A stretch of DNA of 14,445 nucleotides, taken from Flammeovirgaceae bacterium UBA5008. Its GTDB lineage: Bacteria; Bacteroidota; Bacteroidia; Cytophagales; Cyclobacteriaceae. The number at the start of each line of letters is the position of its first letter. Position 1 is the stretch's first letter. Both the position numbers and the translations under genes were made by a program. The notes below the pieces were generated by a model. It searched no databases, had not been told where the DNA came from, and worked only from the letters and a program-made list of their open reading frames with translations. Location of the stretch: assembly GCA_002398365.1 (NCBI GenBank), contig DGYK01000064.1, positions 1 to 14,445 on the forward strand. Direction: 5' to 3'. Below are positions 7,765-14,445 of the stretch, piece after piece.

Positions 7765-8760
7765 TTAGCCGACTAAATGCTTCAATATTTGTTCAACTTC
7801 ATCTTTTGTTAATCTAGGGCCCCACTGACCCACTACTTTAGATGAGGCCAATGATGCGAGTTTGCCCGCTTCGGCAAAACTGTGACCGTGAGTAATGGCG
7901 TACATAAATGCACCCGCAAACATATCACCCGCGCCATTGGAGTCTACTGCGGTGACTTTGTAAGGTTCAATTTGAATGAAGGTATCGCCATCAAAAACCA
8001 GCGCACCATTTTTTCCTAAGGTCATCACAAATCGCTTGGCCAAGCCTTTCAATTTTTCACGTGCCTCCAAAATATCATTGGTTCCCGTGAAAATCATGGC
8101 TTCTTCTTCGTTGCAAAAAAGAAGATCGACACTAGCGCCTACAATTTCTTCCATTTGCTTGGAGAAATACTTTACCATGCTGGGATCTGAGAAAGTGAGT
8201 GCGGTAGACACTTTATGCCTTTCTGCAATGCGCTTCGTTTCTTTCATGGCTTCAAGTCCGTTCGGGCTTGCTACCAAATAGCCTTCCATATAGATATATG
8301 AAGAATTCTTAATGGCGTCTTCATCCAAGTAAGATGGAGAGAAAAATGAATTGACACCCAGGAAGGTATTCATGGTTCTTTCGGCATCGGGGCTCGTCAT
8401 CACCAAACAACGGCCGGTATGATCTTGGGGAAGTTTTTCGTAAACGAGATTGGTTTCTACTTTATTCTTTTTCAAGTCGTCCAGAAAAAATTTGCCGAGC
8501 TCATCCTTTGCTACCAAGCAAGAATAAAATCCTTTGCCACCAAACTGGTTCAGTGCTGCAATGGTGTTTCCGGCTGAACCACCACCGGTAAGTTTACTTT
8601 TGTTCATATCAATGGCTTGCATCAAGTGCTGCTGACGCTTTTCGTCCACCAATGTCATGACGCCTTTCTCTACTTCATTTTTTTCAAAGAAGTCGTGTTC
8701 AACTTCTGTTACTATATCTACAATTGCATTGCCAATTGCATACACATCGTACTTCGCCAT
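7765..8760 (-). CDS. PfkB family carbohydrate kinase, adenosine-kinase-like
   Basis: A 331-residue cytoplasmic ribokinase-fold enzyme that transfers the ATP gamma-phosphate to a sugar or nucleoside hydroxyl. The N-terminus YDVYAIGNAIVDIV (4-17) and the GGGSAGNTIAAL segment (59-70) form the substrate pocket, and NEEE (217-220) matches the N-x-x-E motif. DSNGAGDMFAGAF (273-285) is PfkB signature 2, with Asp279 as catalytic base and the GAGD anion hole. The pattern resembles the adenosine kinase-like subgroup (annotated 'adenosine kinase' in many Bacteroidota), but the true substrate cannot be read from sequence, and ribose, fructose or another nucleoside remain possible. ATG start; it is flanked by a gap of 83 bases upstream and 86 downstream, so probably its own unit. 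Confidence 0.9.
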   Translation of the reverse strand: MAKYDVYAIGNAIVDIVTEVEHDFFEKNEVEKGVMTLVDEKRQQHLMQAIDMNKSKLTGGGSAGNTIAALNQFGGKGFYSCLVAKDELGKFFLDDLKKNKVETNLVYEKLPQDHTGRCLVMTSPDAERTMNTFLGVNSFFSPSYLDEDAIKNSSYIYMEGYLVASPNGLEAMKETKRIAERHKVSTALTFSDPSMVKYFSKQMEEIVGASVDLLFCNEEEAMIFTGTNDILEAREKLKGLAKRFVMTLGKNGALVFDGDTFIQIEPYKVTAVDSNGAGDMFAGAFMYAITHGHSFAEAGKLASLASSKVVGQWGPRLTKDEVEQILKHLVG

Positions 8761-8843
8761 TTTATTTTAGTTTTGAATTTGGTGCAAGAATACAGAATTG
8801 TTTGATCATTAAATCAGAAAATTGATTTCGTGTATTAAGGTAA

Positions 8844-9797
8844 TTACTTTTTATCGCTGGGGATCTTCAGCGTCAACTTATACACTGCAGCACGATCGGG
8901 ATAGTCCGTAATAATTCCATCTACACCCATCCCCTTCAAAACCAGCATATCTTTCGATTCGTTGATGGTCCAAGGGATGACGCGCATTCGTACTTTGCCT
9001 TTGTCTTTTTTCTGTTTTTCGGTGAGATCTACTTTTTGGGTGTGAAGCCACTTCACAATGGCTTTAGTGAGCAGGTTGAAATCAGGGCTGTAAATGGAAG
9101 GAACAAAGCCGAGGTCTTTCAAATTTTCTTCGGGAGATTTTTTGTTCTCCACCAAAGCGGCCAATCGGATCTCCGGATATTTTTCGTGCCAATATTTTAA
9201 CACCCGAAAGTCAAAAGATTGAATCACTACACGCTCCATGGGCAAATATTGATCGAGCAGTTGATACACCTTATCCGAAAATTCTGTCGGTGCAGGATGA
9301 TACACACCATCACCATCCGGTTCACTTTTAATTTCAATATTATAATCTACTTCGTACTTGGTATAGCTCTTGATGTGATTTTCAATTGCTACAATTACAT
9401 CAGCTAATAGTGGTTTTGAATTTTTTTGTTTTTGCTGTTGTGGAAATCGCGGGTGTGGTTTCGAACCGCAGTCCCATTGACGAACTTCCTCATACGTCAT
9501 TTGGTAAATATTGTATTTCAGTTCCTCTTCTTTCGAAAACTCTGCGCCATCGGGTTTGAGACAAAATTCGGAGGACATCCACGGTTCGTGCGACACGATG
9601 ACCTGACCATCTTTGGTAATGGCCAAATCCATTTCAACGGTTGTTACACCTAAATCGAGAGCGGCCAGAAATGCCGGAATGGTATTTTCGGGTTGCAGAC
9701 CTCGTGCACCTCGATGTCCTTGTACATCAAAAGTAGGAATTAGCTGAGCGTGGACTGTGCCCGATAGTAGAGCCATGAGAAGAATTGTATATCGCAT
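8844..9797 (-). CDS. secreted glycerophosphodiester phosphodiesterase
   Basis: Hydrolyses glycerophosphodiesters, the deacylated products of phospholipids, to glycerol 3-phosphate and an alcohol; probably periplasmic. From the ATG at 9797 the protein has 317 residues with signal peptide MRYTILLMALLSGTVHAQ. The GDPD barrel shows GHRGARGLQPENT (27-39) with catalytic His28, then VEMDLAITKDG (54-64) with metal ligands Glu55 and Asp57, and His70 in VSHEPW. It continues with NIEIKSE (153-159) and ends with PWTIN (275-279) and GVDGIITDYPD (291-301). The length fits the family. The frame could be extended to a GTG at 9854, but that codon lies beside a terminator hairpin and the extension adds no domain. 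A perfect TATCTTTG box (9808-9801) lies only 3 bases before the ATG. Confidence 0.93.
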   Translation of the reverse strand: MRYTILLMALLSGTVHAQLIPTFDVQGHRGARGLQPENTIPAFLAALDLGVTTVEMDLAITKDGQVIVSHEPWMSSEFCLKPDGAEFSKEEELKYNIYQMTYEEVRQWDCGSKPHPRFPQQQKQKNSKPLLADVIVAIENHIKSYTKYEVDYNIEIKSEPDGDGVYHPAPTEFSDKVYQLLDQYLPMERVVIQSFDFRVLKYWHEKYPEIRLAALVENKKSPEENLKDLGFVPSIYSPDFNLLTKAIVKWLHTQKVDLTEKQKKDKGKVRMRVIPWTINESKDMLVLKGMGVDGIITDYPDRAAVYKLTLKIPSDKK

Positions 9798-9809
9798 GGC
9801 CAAAGATAA

Positions 9810-9851
9810 GCAAAGAAAAAAAGCGAAGAGCCAAAAGTTACCTTTTGGCTC
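9810..9851 (-). terminator. rho-independent terminator of the outer membrane barrel gene
   Basis: GAGCCAAAAG (9828-9837) pairs perfectly with CTTTTGGCTC (9842-9851) around a 4-base loop. On the minus strand it is followed by TTCGCTTTTTTTC. It begins about 50 bases after the stop codon at 9903, and it separates the GLPGLI/barrel pair from the phosphodiesterase gene. Confidence 0.88.
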
Positions 9852-9902
9852 CACCGGTCTATTTGGGTTGCACGAGGAATTAAAAACTAATTTATTCGGT
9901 AA

Positions 9903-12731
9903 TCAATTATTGATAATCATTTGCATACCACCCGGTCTGCCTCTGCGGCCTCCGCCCATGGGATTTAGTTGCTTATTGAGTGCATACGTGAAGCTCACCA
10001 TGAAGTATCTGCCCAGATTGTTGTAGGTAGTTTGTTGCAAGTAGTTGGCTGTAGCCGTTTGATTTACGCTTAAACTTTGATCTAAAAGATTGTTCACTCC
10101 AATTTTCAATTCGCCCACATTGTTCTTCAACAGAAAGCGTGATAGACCTATGTTCAAAATGGGTATCTCCTGACTAAAGTTGGTTGTTTCGCTAGTGTAT
10201 GTATAATAATTATAGGCCGTATTGAATTGGTAATTTTTCAAAAAGGTAAGATTCACCTCAGCCGTATAGGTTTTATTGAAATATGACTGATTTTGTTTTT
10301 GATTGAAATCGTACTGCGTTTGTTGCTTGCTGAGATTCGCACTTAAGTCTATAATCAAAATTTCTTTGAATGTATAGTTATAGCGGGCGCTTCCTCCCCA
10401 CGTTGTTTGTCGGGTTCTATTTTCCTGATCATTGAGCAGGTTGATTCCATTGGAATAATTTCCGGTAGGGCCCAGACTAAAGCGACTGTTGAGTTTCTTT
10501 ACCGGAAATCCAAAACTAAAGTTGGCGTTCAAAGCTAAGTTATCGTTCACATTCACTGGCTTGGTGGTGCGCACGAAGTTGGTTGGATTAATGGTCTGTG
10601 AAGTGCTAATTGCATTGGTGGTATACGTAGCGGTTAGAAATCCAAAGAAGTTGATAAACTTAGCCGGATCGAAAGTTGTAAAGTTGGCCGAAATACTATG
10701 CACATAGCTGGGGCGCAACTCCGGATTACCCGTTGATAAGTTGAGCGGATCTGAATAATCAACAATAGGTTGCAATTGCTGAATGGTCGGCTCCTGCATG
10801 GATGTTTCGTAATCAAGGCGCAGGTGTTTGAAGTTGCTGAAATCGTAGTTGAAACGGAGAACGGGCAAGAAATTTTCAAAGGTTCTTTCAATGTTAGTGA
10901 ATTGATTCGTCTTCATGCTGTACAGCGTTCCCTCCAAACGTGTATTTTGATAACTGGCACCTACGGCTAAATTGAATTTTGTACGATTGATTCGAAAGTT
11001 AATTCCCGGCCGATTGTACACGTAATTGCTATTGTAATTATTAGTGAGCGAGTCAATCAAAGTTCCGGCAGCTCCTTTTTCGTCATACATTTTCCGGTCA
11101 GCTTGATTTTTGTTGATCCGATAGCTATAACTGGCTTCCAAGTATTTTCTTCCTCCGAGTGGTTCAATATAAGTCAGCGTACCGCCATAGCTTTGGTTTG
11201 CATTGGATTGCAAACTTCGTTGGTCTACTTCTTGCACCAAGGGGTTCGTTCCAAAAAACTGGTTGTCTGAATTCAAAATACTCTTCGAGTCTGTTTGCGA
11301 AATGCCCAAGGTTAAGTTGGCCGAAATGCTGCGCCCCTTTTTTGCAAAGCGATGGCGAAGTAATAAGCTTGAGTTTAAATTAGTTGCTATCTGGCTGTTG
11401 ATGTTATTTCGGTCGCTCTCATTTTGCAATACATTGTTCGGGTCAAACGTCTGGCTTTTTGTAATGGATCGCTGCCCGGATTCGGAATAAGTGAGGCTAT
11501 TGGAGAATTTTAAAGAGTTGGCAGAATCTAATTTATGATCAATGTTCAGATTGACCCGATGGTTGTCGTTGGTATTTACTTGTGTACTGTTTTGATCAAA
11601 CAAATAAGTGGTTCCATTGGGCAGGTAGTTGATACGATTTGTATTTTGACGTATATCCTGATCGAGCCGATTGTAAAAATAGCTAGAGGTTAGTTGTGTG
11701 TTTTTGCTTAAATCTTTATTGAAGTTAATTCCACCGGCATAATTTGTCATGATCCCGTTTTGCCGTCCACCAAAATTAAGAGGCACACCATTCGTATTGT
11801 TTCCATCTAATTGAAATCGAAAACTTCCTCCACCACCTCCCATCATTTGCTGTGATCCTCCCGTGAAGTTCATGAAGTCTCCAAAAGAAAAACCTTGTTC
11901 GTTGACATTGTTGCCCATTCCTAAAAATGATAGTTGTTTTCCTTTGCCAAAACGGTTGATGTTGGCTTTTGCCTGAAAACGATCATTAGAGCCAGCCCCA
12001 GCCATTATGGCTCCGAAAGCACCATTGCGCTTTTCTTCTTTTAGTTCTAGGTTGATTGTTTTCTCTTTTTGGCCGTCTTCTATTCCTGTAAAAACTGACT
12101 GATCCGATTTCTTGTCAAACACCTGTACTTTCTCCACTGCATCGGCTGGTAAGTTACGTGTAGCTAATTTCGGATCGCGACCAAAAAATTCTCGGCCATC
12201 TACCATCACGCGTTGCACTTGTTCACCTTGGGCACGCACGGTTCCATCTGTTTCTACTTCCACACCCGGCAGTTTCTTTAAGAGGTCTTCTACGTTGGCA
12301 TTCGCCTTCACTTTAAAAGATCCGGCATTGAATTCGATGGTGTCGCGCTTGACGGTAACAGGTGCCTTCTCTCCTTTTATCACCAACTCGTCCAGTTGAC
12401 GATCTTGGGGCATCATCCGAACCATTCCTACGTTGATTTCACTAGTCGACCCCTTTACAGAAAGTTGTTTTTGGTAAGTCGCATATCCAACGAAAGTGAC
12501 TTTCAGAAAAAATTCTCCTGCTGAAATATTCTTCATTTCAAAAAGGCCTTTTGCATCCGATGCTGCAAAACTTATCAAGGTGGAATCCTTTTGATTCAAC
12601 AACATGACGGTGGAAGAAGGCAAGGCTACTTTTGAAGAATCCGTTACCTGACCTTTGATCGTAAACTTCTGTGCATTCGCTTTGCTCGCCAACAACAACA
12701 ATCCAATGACTGCCGATAGAATTACTCTCAT
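9903..12731 (-). CDS. outer membrane beta-barrel protein with carboxypeptidase-regulatory-like and plug domains (TonB-dependent receptor-like)
   Basis: A 942-residue outer membrane protein. Signal peptide MRVILSAVIGLLLLASKANA is followed by a carboxypeptidase-regulatory-like beta-sandwich (about 23-105; FTIKGQVTDSSKVALPSST). A plug-like domain runs from about 125 to 230 (VEDLLKKLPGVEVETDG, 147-163; VMVDGREFFGRDP, 175-187). A long barrel to the C-terminus is rich in aromatic, Asn and Thr residues with many Y-x-Y strands. This layout fits the Bacteroidota outer membrane beta-barrel family related to TonB-dependent transporters. LDELVIKG (113-120) sits where SusC-like proteins have a comparable link before the plug. 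A Gly/Met-rich loop (GGSQQMMGGGGG, 291-302) and a Gly/Arg/Met tail are notable. The longest frame starts at TTG 12764; the ATG at 12731 gives a clean signal peptide. It begins 36 bases after the GLPGLI stop, so the two are likely one operon. The substrate is unknown. Confidence 0.88.
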   Translation of the reverse strand: MRVILSAVIGLLLLASKANAQKFTIKGQVTDSSKVALPSSTVMLLNQKDSTLISFAASDAKGLFEMKNISAGEFFLKVTFVGYATYQKQLSVKGSTSEINVGMVRMMPQDRQLDELVIKGEKAPVTVKRDTIEFNAGSFKVKANANVEDLLKKLPGVEVETDGTVRAQGEQVQRVMVDGREFFGRDPKLATRNLPADAVEKVQVFDKKSDQSVFTGIEDGQKEKTINLELKEEKRNGAFGAIMAGAGSNDRFQAKANINRFGKGKQLSFLGMGNNVNEQGFSFGDFMNFTGGSQQMMGGGGGSFRFQLDGNNTNGVPLNFGGRQNGIMTNYAGGINFNKDLSKNTQLTSSYFYNRLDQDIRQNTNRINYLPNGTTYLFDQNSTQVNTNDNHRVNLNIDHKLDSANSLKFSNSLTYSESGQRSITKSQTFDPNNVLQNESDRNNINSQIATNLNSSLLLRHRFAKKGRSISANLTLGISQTDSKSILNSDNQFFGTNPLVQEVDQRSLQSNANQSYGGTLTYIEPLGGRKYLEASYSYRINKNQADRKMYDEKGAAGTLIDSLTNNYNSNYVYNRPGINFRINRTKFNLAVGASYQNTRLEGTLYSMKTNQFTNIERTFENFLPVLRFNYDFSNFKHLRLDYETSMQEPTIQQLQPIVDYSDPLNLSTGNPELRPSYVHSISANFTTFDPAKFINFFGFLTATYTTNAISTSQTINPTNFVRTTKPVNVNDNLALNANFSFGFPVKKLNSRFSLGPTGNYSNGINLLNDQENRTRQTTWGGSARYNYTFKEILIIDLSANLSKQQTQYDFNQKQNQSYFNKTYTAEVNLTFLKNYQFNTAYNYYTYTSETTNFSQEIPILNIGLSRFLLKNNVGELKIGVNNLLDQSLSVNQTATANYLQQTTYNNLGRYFMVSFTYALNKQLNPMGGGRRGRPGGMQMIINN

Positions 12732-12767
12732 ATACAATGGGTTATTTTTTCTGAAGCTATCCAACTA

Positions 12768-13538
12768 CTAATTTCTAATGATCATTCCGCCACCTCCTGT
12801 ATTCATTTTTTTGAACTGTTCTTCCTGTACTTTTTTAAACTCTGCACGCGAAAGATTTTCGCCCGATTTGGGTTCTTTGATATCGTTCTTTTTTAAAGGT
12901 TTCAGCTCAATTTTTTTTGCGAGGATTACACGCTCTCCGTTATTGATATCGATCGCCAATACCGCTCCGGGTAGTGTATTGAATCGATCGGGGCCCAAGA
13001 AAGGTCGAAGCTTAGTAGTATACCATGCCGTAATTTCGCGCTTGCGTTTTGGATCAGACTCATCTGTATAATAAGCTTGCTGGCATTCATAGCCTTGAAT
13101 GGTTTTCACTTCGGTTCCAAATTTCCAAGGAGTAACCTTGAGCGAGTCTTGGATCAAATAGGTCTTTCCAAAAAATTCTTCCTTCGAAACGTTTTTGCCT
13201 GTCGATTGATTGATATACACTTCGTTATTGGGTTGGCGCACTACCATTTTAAAACCACCACCGCCCGATGATCCTTCTATTTCTTCTTCATCGTCTTCAA
13301 TGATGGGCTTATATAAAGATTCATTCTCATTGAAAAGCAATTGTTGCTTGTTGGTACGAAACTCCGGAATCATAGCCTTCATTTCTTCTCGACCGGGTGG
13401 CAATGTGCGGTGCATGTTTATTTTAACTTCATATTCAATGGCACCTGTTGTCTGGCCAAACACAACATTAAAAGCTGCCAGTGAAACAATGATTCCGATA
13501 ATCAAGACTAGTTTTTTCATAAGGGTTGAGGTTTTCAT
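12768..13538 (-). CDS. GLPGLI family secreted protein
   Basis: A 256-residue exported protein of the Bacteroidota GLPGLI family, whose function is unsettled. The signal peptide is at about 1-29 (MKKLVLIIGIIVSLAAF, 7-23). The family hallmark is present in variant form as FNTLPGAVLAID (186-197), preceded by the typical ITAWYTTKLRPFLGPDRF (169-186), and IQGYECQQAYY (147-157) is also family-like. Odd features are an acidic then glycine run (EDDEEEIEGSSGGGG, 81-95) and a charged C-terminal part ending in NTGGGGMIIRN. Two starts are possible, ATG 13538 or ATG 13520; both leave a good signal peptide and neither has a Shine-Dalgarno. It lies upstream of the barrel gene, a pairing common for this family, and may be a periplasmic or surface partner of that barrel. 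Confidence 0.88.
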   Translation of the reverse strand: MKTSTLMKKLVLIIGIIVSLAAFNVVFGQTTGAIEYEVKINMHRTLPPGREEMKAMIPEFRTNKQQLLFNENESLYKPIIEDDEEEIEGSSGGGGFKMVVRQPNNEVYINQSTGKNVSKEEFFGKTYLIQDSLKVTPWKFGTEVKTIQGYECQQAYYTDESDPKRKREITAWYTTKLRPFLGPDRFNTLPGAVLAIDINNGERVILAKKIELKPLKKNDIKEPKSGENLSRAEFKKVQEEQFKKMNTGGGGMIIRN

Positions 13539-13661
13539 CTGATTTTAATTGTTGATAGACTGCTATTCTGCTTTCTATCTGCTGTAAACGTACGGCTAAA
13601 GATGACTCACCCTGGTTAATTGTTCTGAAAGGAATGTTAATTAAGGTTAATGCGTAGATCA

Positions 13662-14445
13662 ATGAACCAAAAAGGCCGTTACCTTTGTATAGTGAATCCT
13701 AAAAAGAATCGGCTTACTCTTTTATTAATGTGCACCAGCATTGGGCTACTGCTCGTTTTGCAAGTGGTGTGGCTGACCTCTTCTTACGAAAAAGCTTTTT
13801 ACGATTTGCGCAAAGAAACTTCGACCCTCTTTGAAATGACGGTAAGTGCCATGCGCGATTCGCTCATCACCGGCAGCATTCAGCGGGTGCCCAATGATAG
13901 TGTTAAAAACGTCTTCCTTCGACAACCGATCGACTCGCTGGTTGGCAAAGGTCAGCGGATGCGTATGAATATCAGTCAGGGATCTTCACAAGTACAGATT
14001 TTCATTTCTTCAAATAAGTCCGTTGATTCCGTTAGTAGTTTTATCCGGCCACTCAGCGCCCAAATCAGAAAAGGAAAAATTGAAAACGGAAGTTTTATTT
14101 TTCGGTTGGGGCCGGATTCGCTGCAGACCGATAGTATAAGTTCTCATTTCAAAAAGGCCTTACAGAAAGCCAATTTACCTACTGAATTTCTTGTACTCCA
14201 GAAATCGTTTCTTCCTCCTCCTATGTCTATGAATCATTTCAAAGACATGTATCGCTCAGAGCAAAAAGCGCGGAAAAGTGAAGAAGTAAATAGCCACCCA
14301 TTTGCTGATCAATTTCAAACCGATTGGGCGCAGTTCAATCCTGCCTTTCGATATGCAGCTTCCATTGTGAACTTCAAGAATTTTTTGCTGGCTGAAATAA
14401 TGCCCCAGATTTTGTTTTCTATATTTCTCTCTTCACTTACGATCG
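13662..14445 (+). CDS. probable sensor histidine kinase, N-terminal part (runs off the right edge)
   Basis: An open frame of at least 261 codons with no stop before the window ends. A hydrophobic helix (about 18-38, LLLVLQVVWL) is preceded by basic residues (NPKKNR). A periplasmic region of about 200 residues follows, beginning SSYEKAFYDLRKETSTLFEM (40-59). A second helix (LLAEIMPQILFSIFLSSL, 242-259) is cut by the edge. This two-helix layout, and the segment just after the first helix, resemble Bacteroidota sensor kinases whose HisKA/HATPase parts follow the second helix; those parts are not visible, so the kinase call is inference. Starts at ATG 13650, ATG 13662 or GTG 13692 are all in frame. 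It is divergent from the GLPGLI gene with about 110-125 bases between them, so it may control or sense that envelope pair. Confidence 0.62.
   Translation, partial: MNQKGRYLCIVNPKKNRLTLLLMCTSIGLLLVLQVVWLTSSYEKAFYDLRKETSTLFEMTVSAMRDSLITGSIQRVPNDSVKNVFLRQPIDSLVGKGQRMRMNISQGSSQVQIFISSNKSVDSVSSFIRPLSAQIRKGKIENGSFIFRLGPDSLQTDSISSHFKKALQKANLPTEFLVLQKSFLPPPMSMNHFKDMYRSEQKARKSEEVNSHPFADQFQTDWAQFNPAFRYAASIVNFKNFLLAEIMPQILFSIFLSSLTI

Noticed and set aside
8785..8792. TATTCTTG (minus strand) as a promoter box for the PfkB-family kinase gene
   Set aside because: It has one mismatch in the TTTG part and no TTG/TTTG element at 19-20 bases upstream; too weak to list as a promoter.
8811..8828. AAATCA/TGATTT inverted repeat after the phosphodiesterase gene as a terminator
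   Set aside because: The stem is only 6 A/T-rich pairs and no T-run follows it on the minus strand.
13468..13662. 64-codon minus-strand frame between the GLPGLI and sensor genes, with a helical-looking middle (SLAVRLQQIESRIAVYQQL)
   Set aside because: It needs a TTG start and overlaps the 5' part of the GLPGLI gene by about 70 bases out of frame. It also fills the region where the divergent promoters should lie. It could be reconsidered if homologs exist.

Overview
The window looks like chromosomal DNA from a member of the Bacteroidota, most likely a Cytophagales-type organism. Four things point there: the partial 16S rRNA sequence, a textbook Bacteroidota promoter (TTTG, 19 bases, TAnnTTTG) upstream of that rRNA gene, a lack of clear Shine-Dalgarno sequences, and Bacteroidota-typical families (DUF2480, GLPGLI, the CarboxypepD_reg/plug/barrel outer membrane protein). 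No phage, transposase, CRISPR array or obvious defence system is present. This is mostly an ordinary core-genome region with one accessory-looking envelope locus at its right end.

Layout, left to right. Bases 1-411 are the 5' part of a 16S rRNA gene on the minus strand, followed by its leader (to about 698) and promoter (702-732). Bases 733-1190 hold no convincing gene. They contain a candidate minus-strand terminator and a short TTGACA-rich tandem repeat. From 4716 down to 1191 runs a compact minus-strand gene string: rpmH (L34, only 53 residues), rnpA, an S41 C-terminal processing peptidase, tsaB and a DUF2480 protein. This string joins ribosome assembly, tRNA 5' processing and tRNA t6A modification, and it reads in the same direction as the rRNA operon just downstream.

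Bases 4820-7678 hold a large secreted M16 zinc peptidase with its own hairpin terminator. A PfkB-family (adenosine-kinase-like) sugar or nucleoside kinase (7765-8760) and a secreted glycerophosphodiester phosphodiesterase (8844-9797) follow, each apparently its own unit.

The right end is an envelope locus. A GLPGLI-family secreted protein and a 942-residue outer membrane beta-barrel protein form a minus-strand pair that ends in a strong hairpin terminator. A divergently transcribed membrane protein starts at about 13662 and runs off the window. It has the N-terminal layout of a sensor histidine kinase: a transmembrane helix, a periplasmic domain of about 200 residues, and a second helix. The two secreted proteins share a glycine/methionine-rich C-terminal tail, which suggests they work together.

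Several annotated starts differ from the longest open frame. For rnpA, the phosphodiesterase and the barrel protein, the longest frames begin at GTG or TTG codons, one of them inside a terminator hairpin. The internal ATG codons fit the families better.
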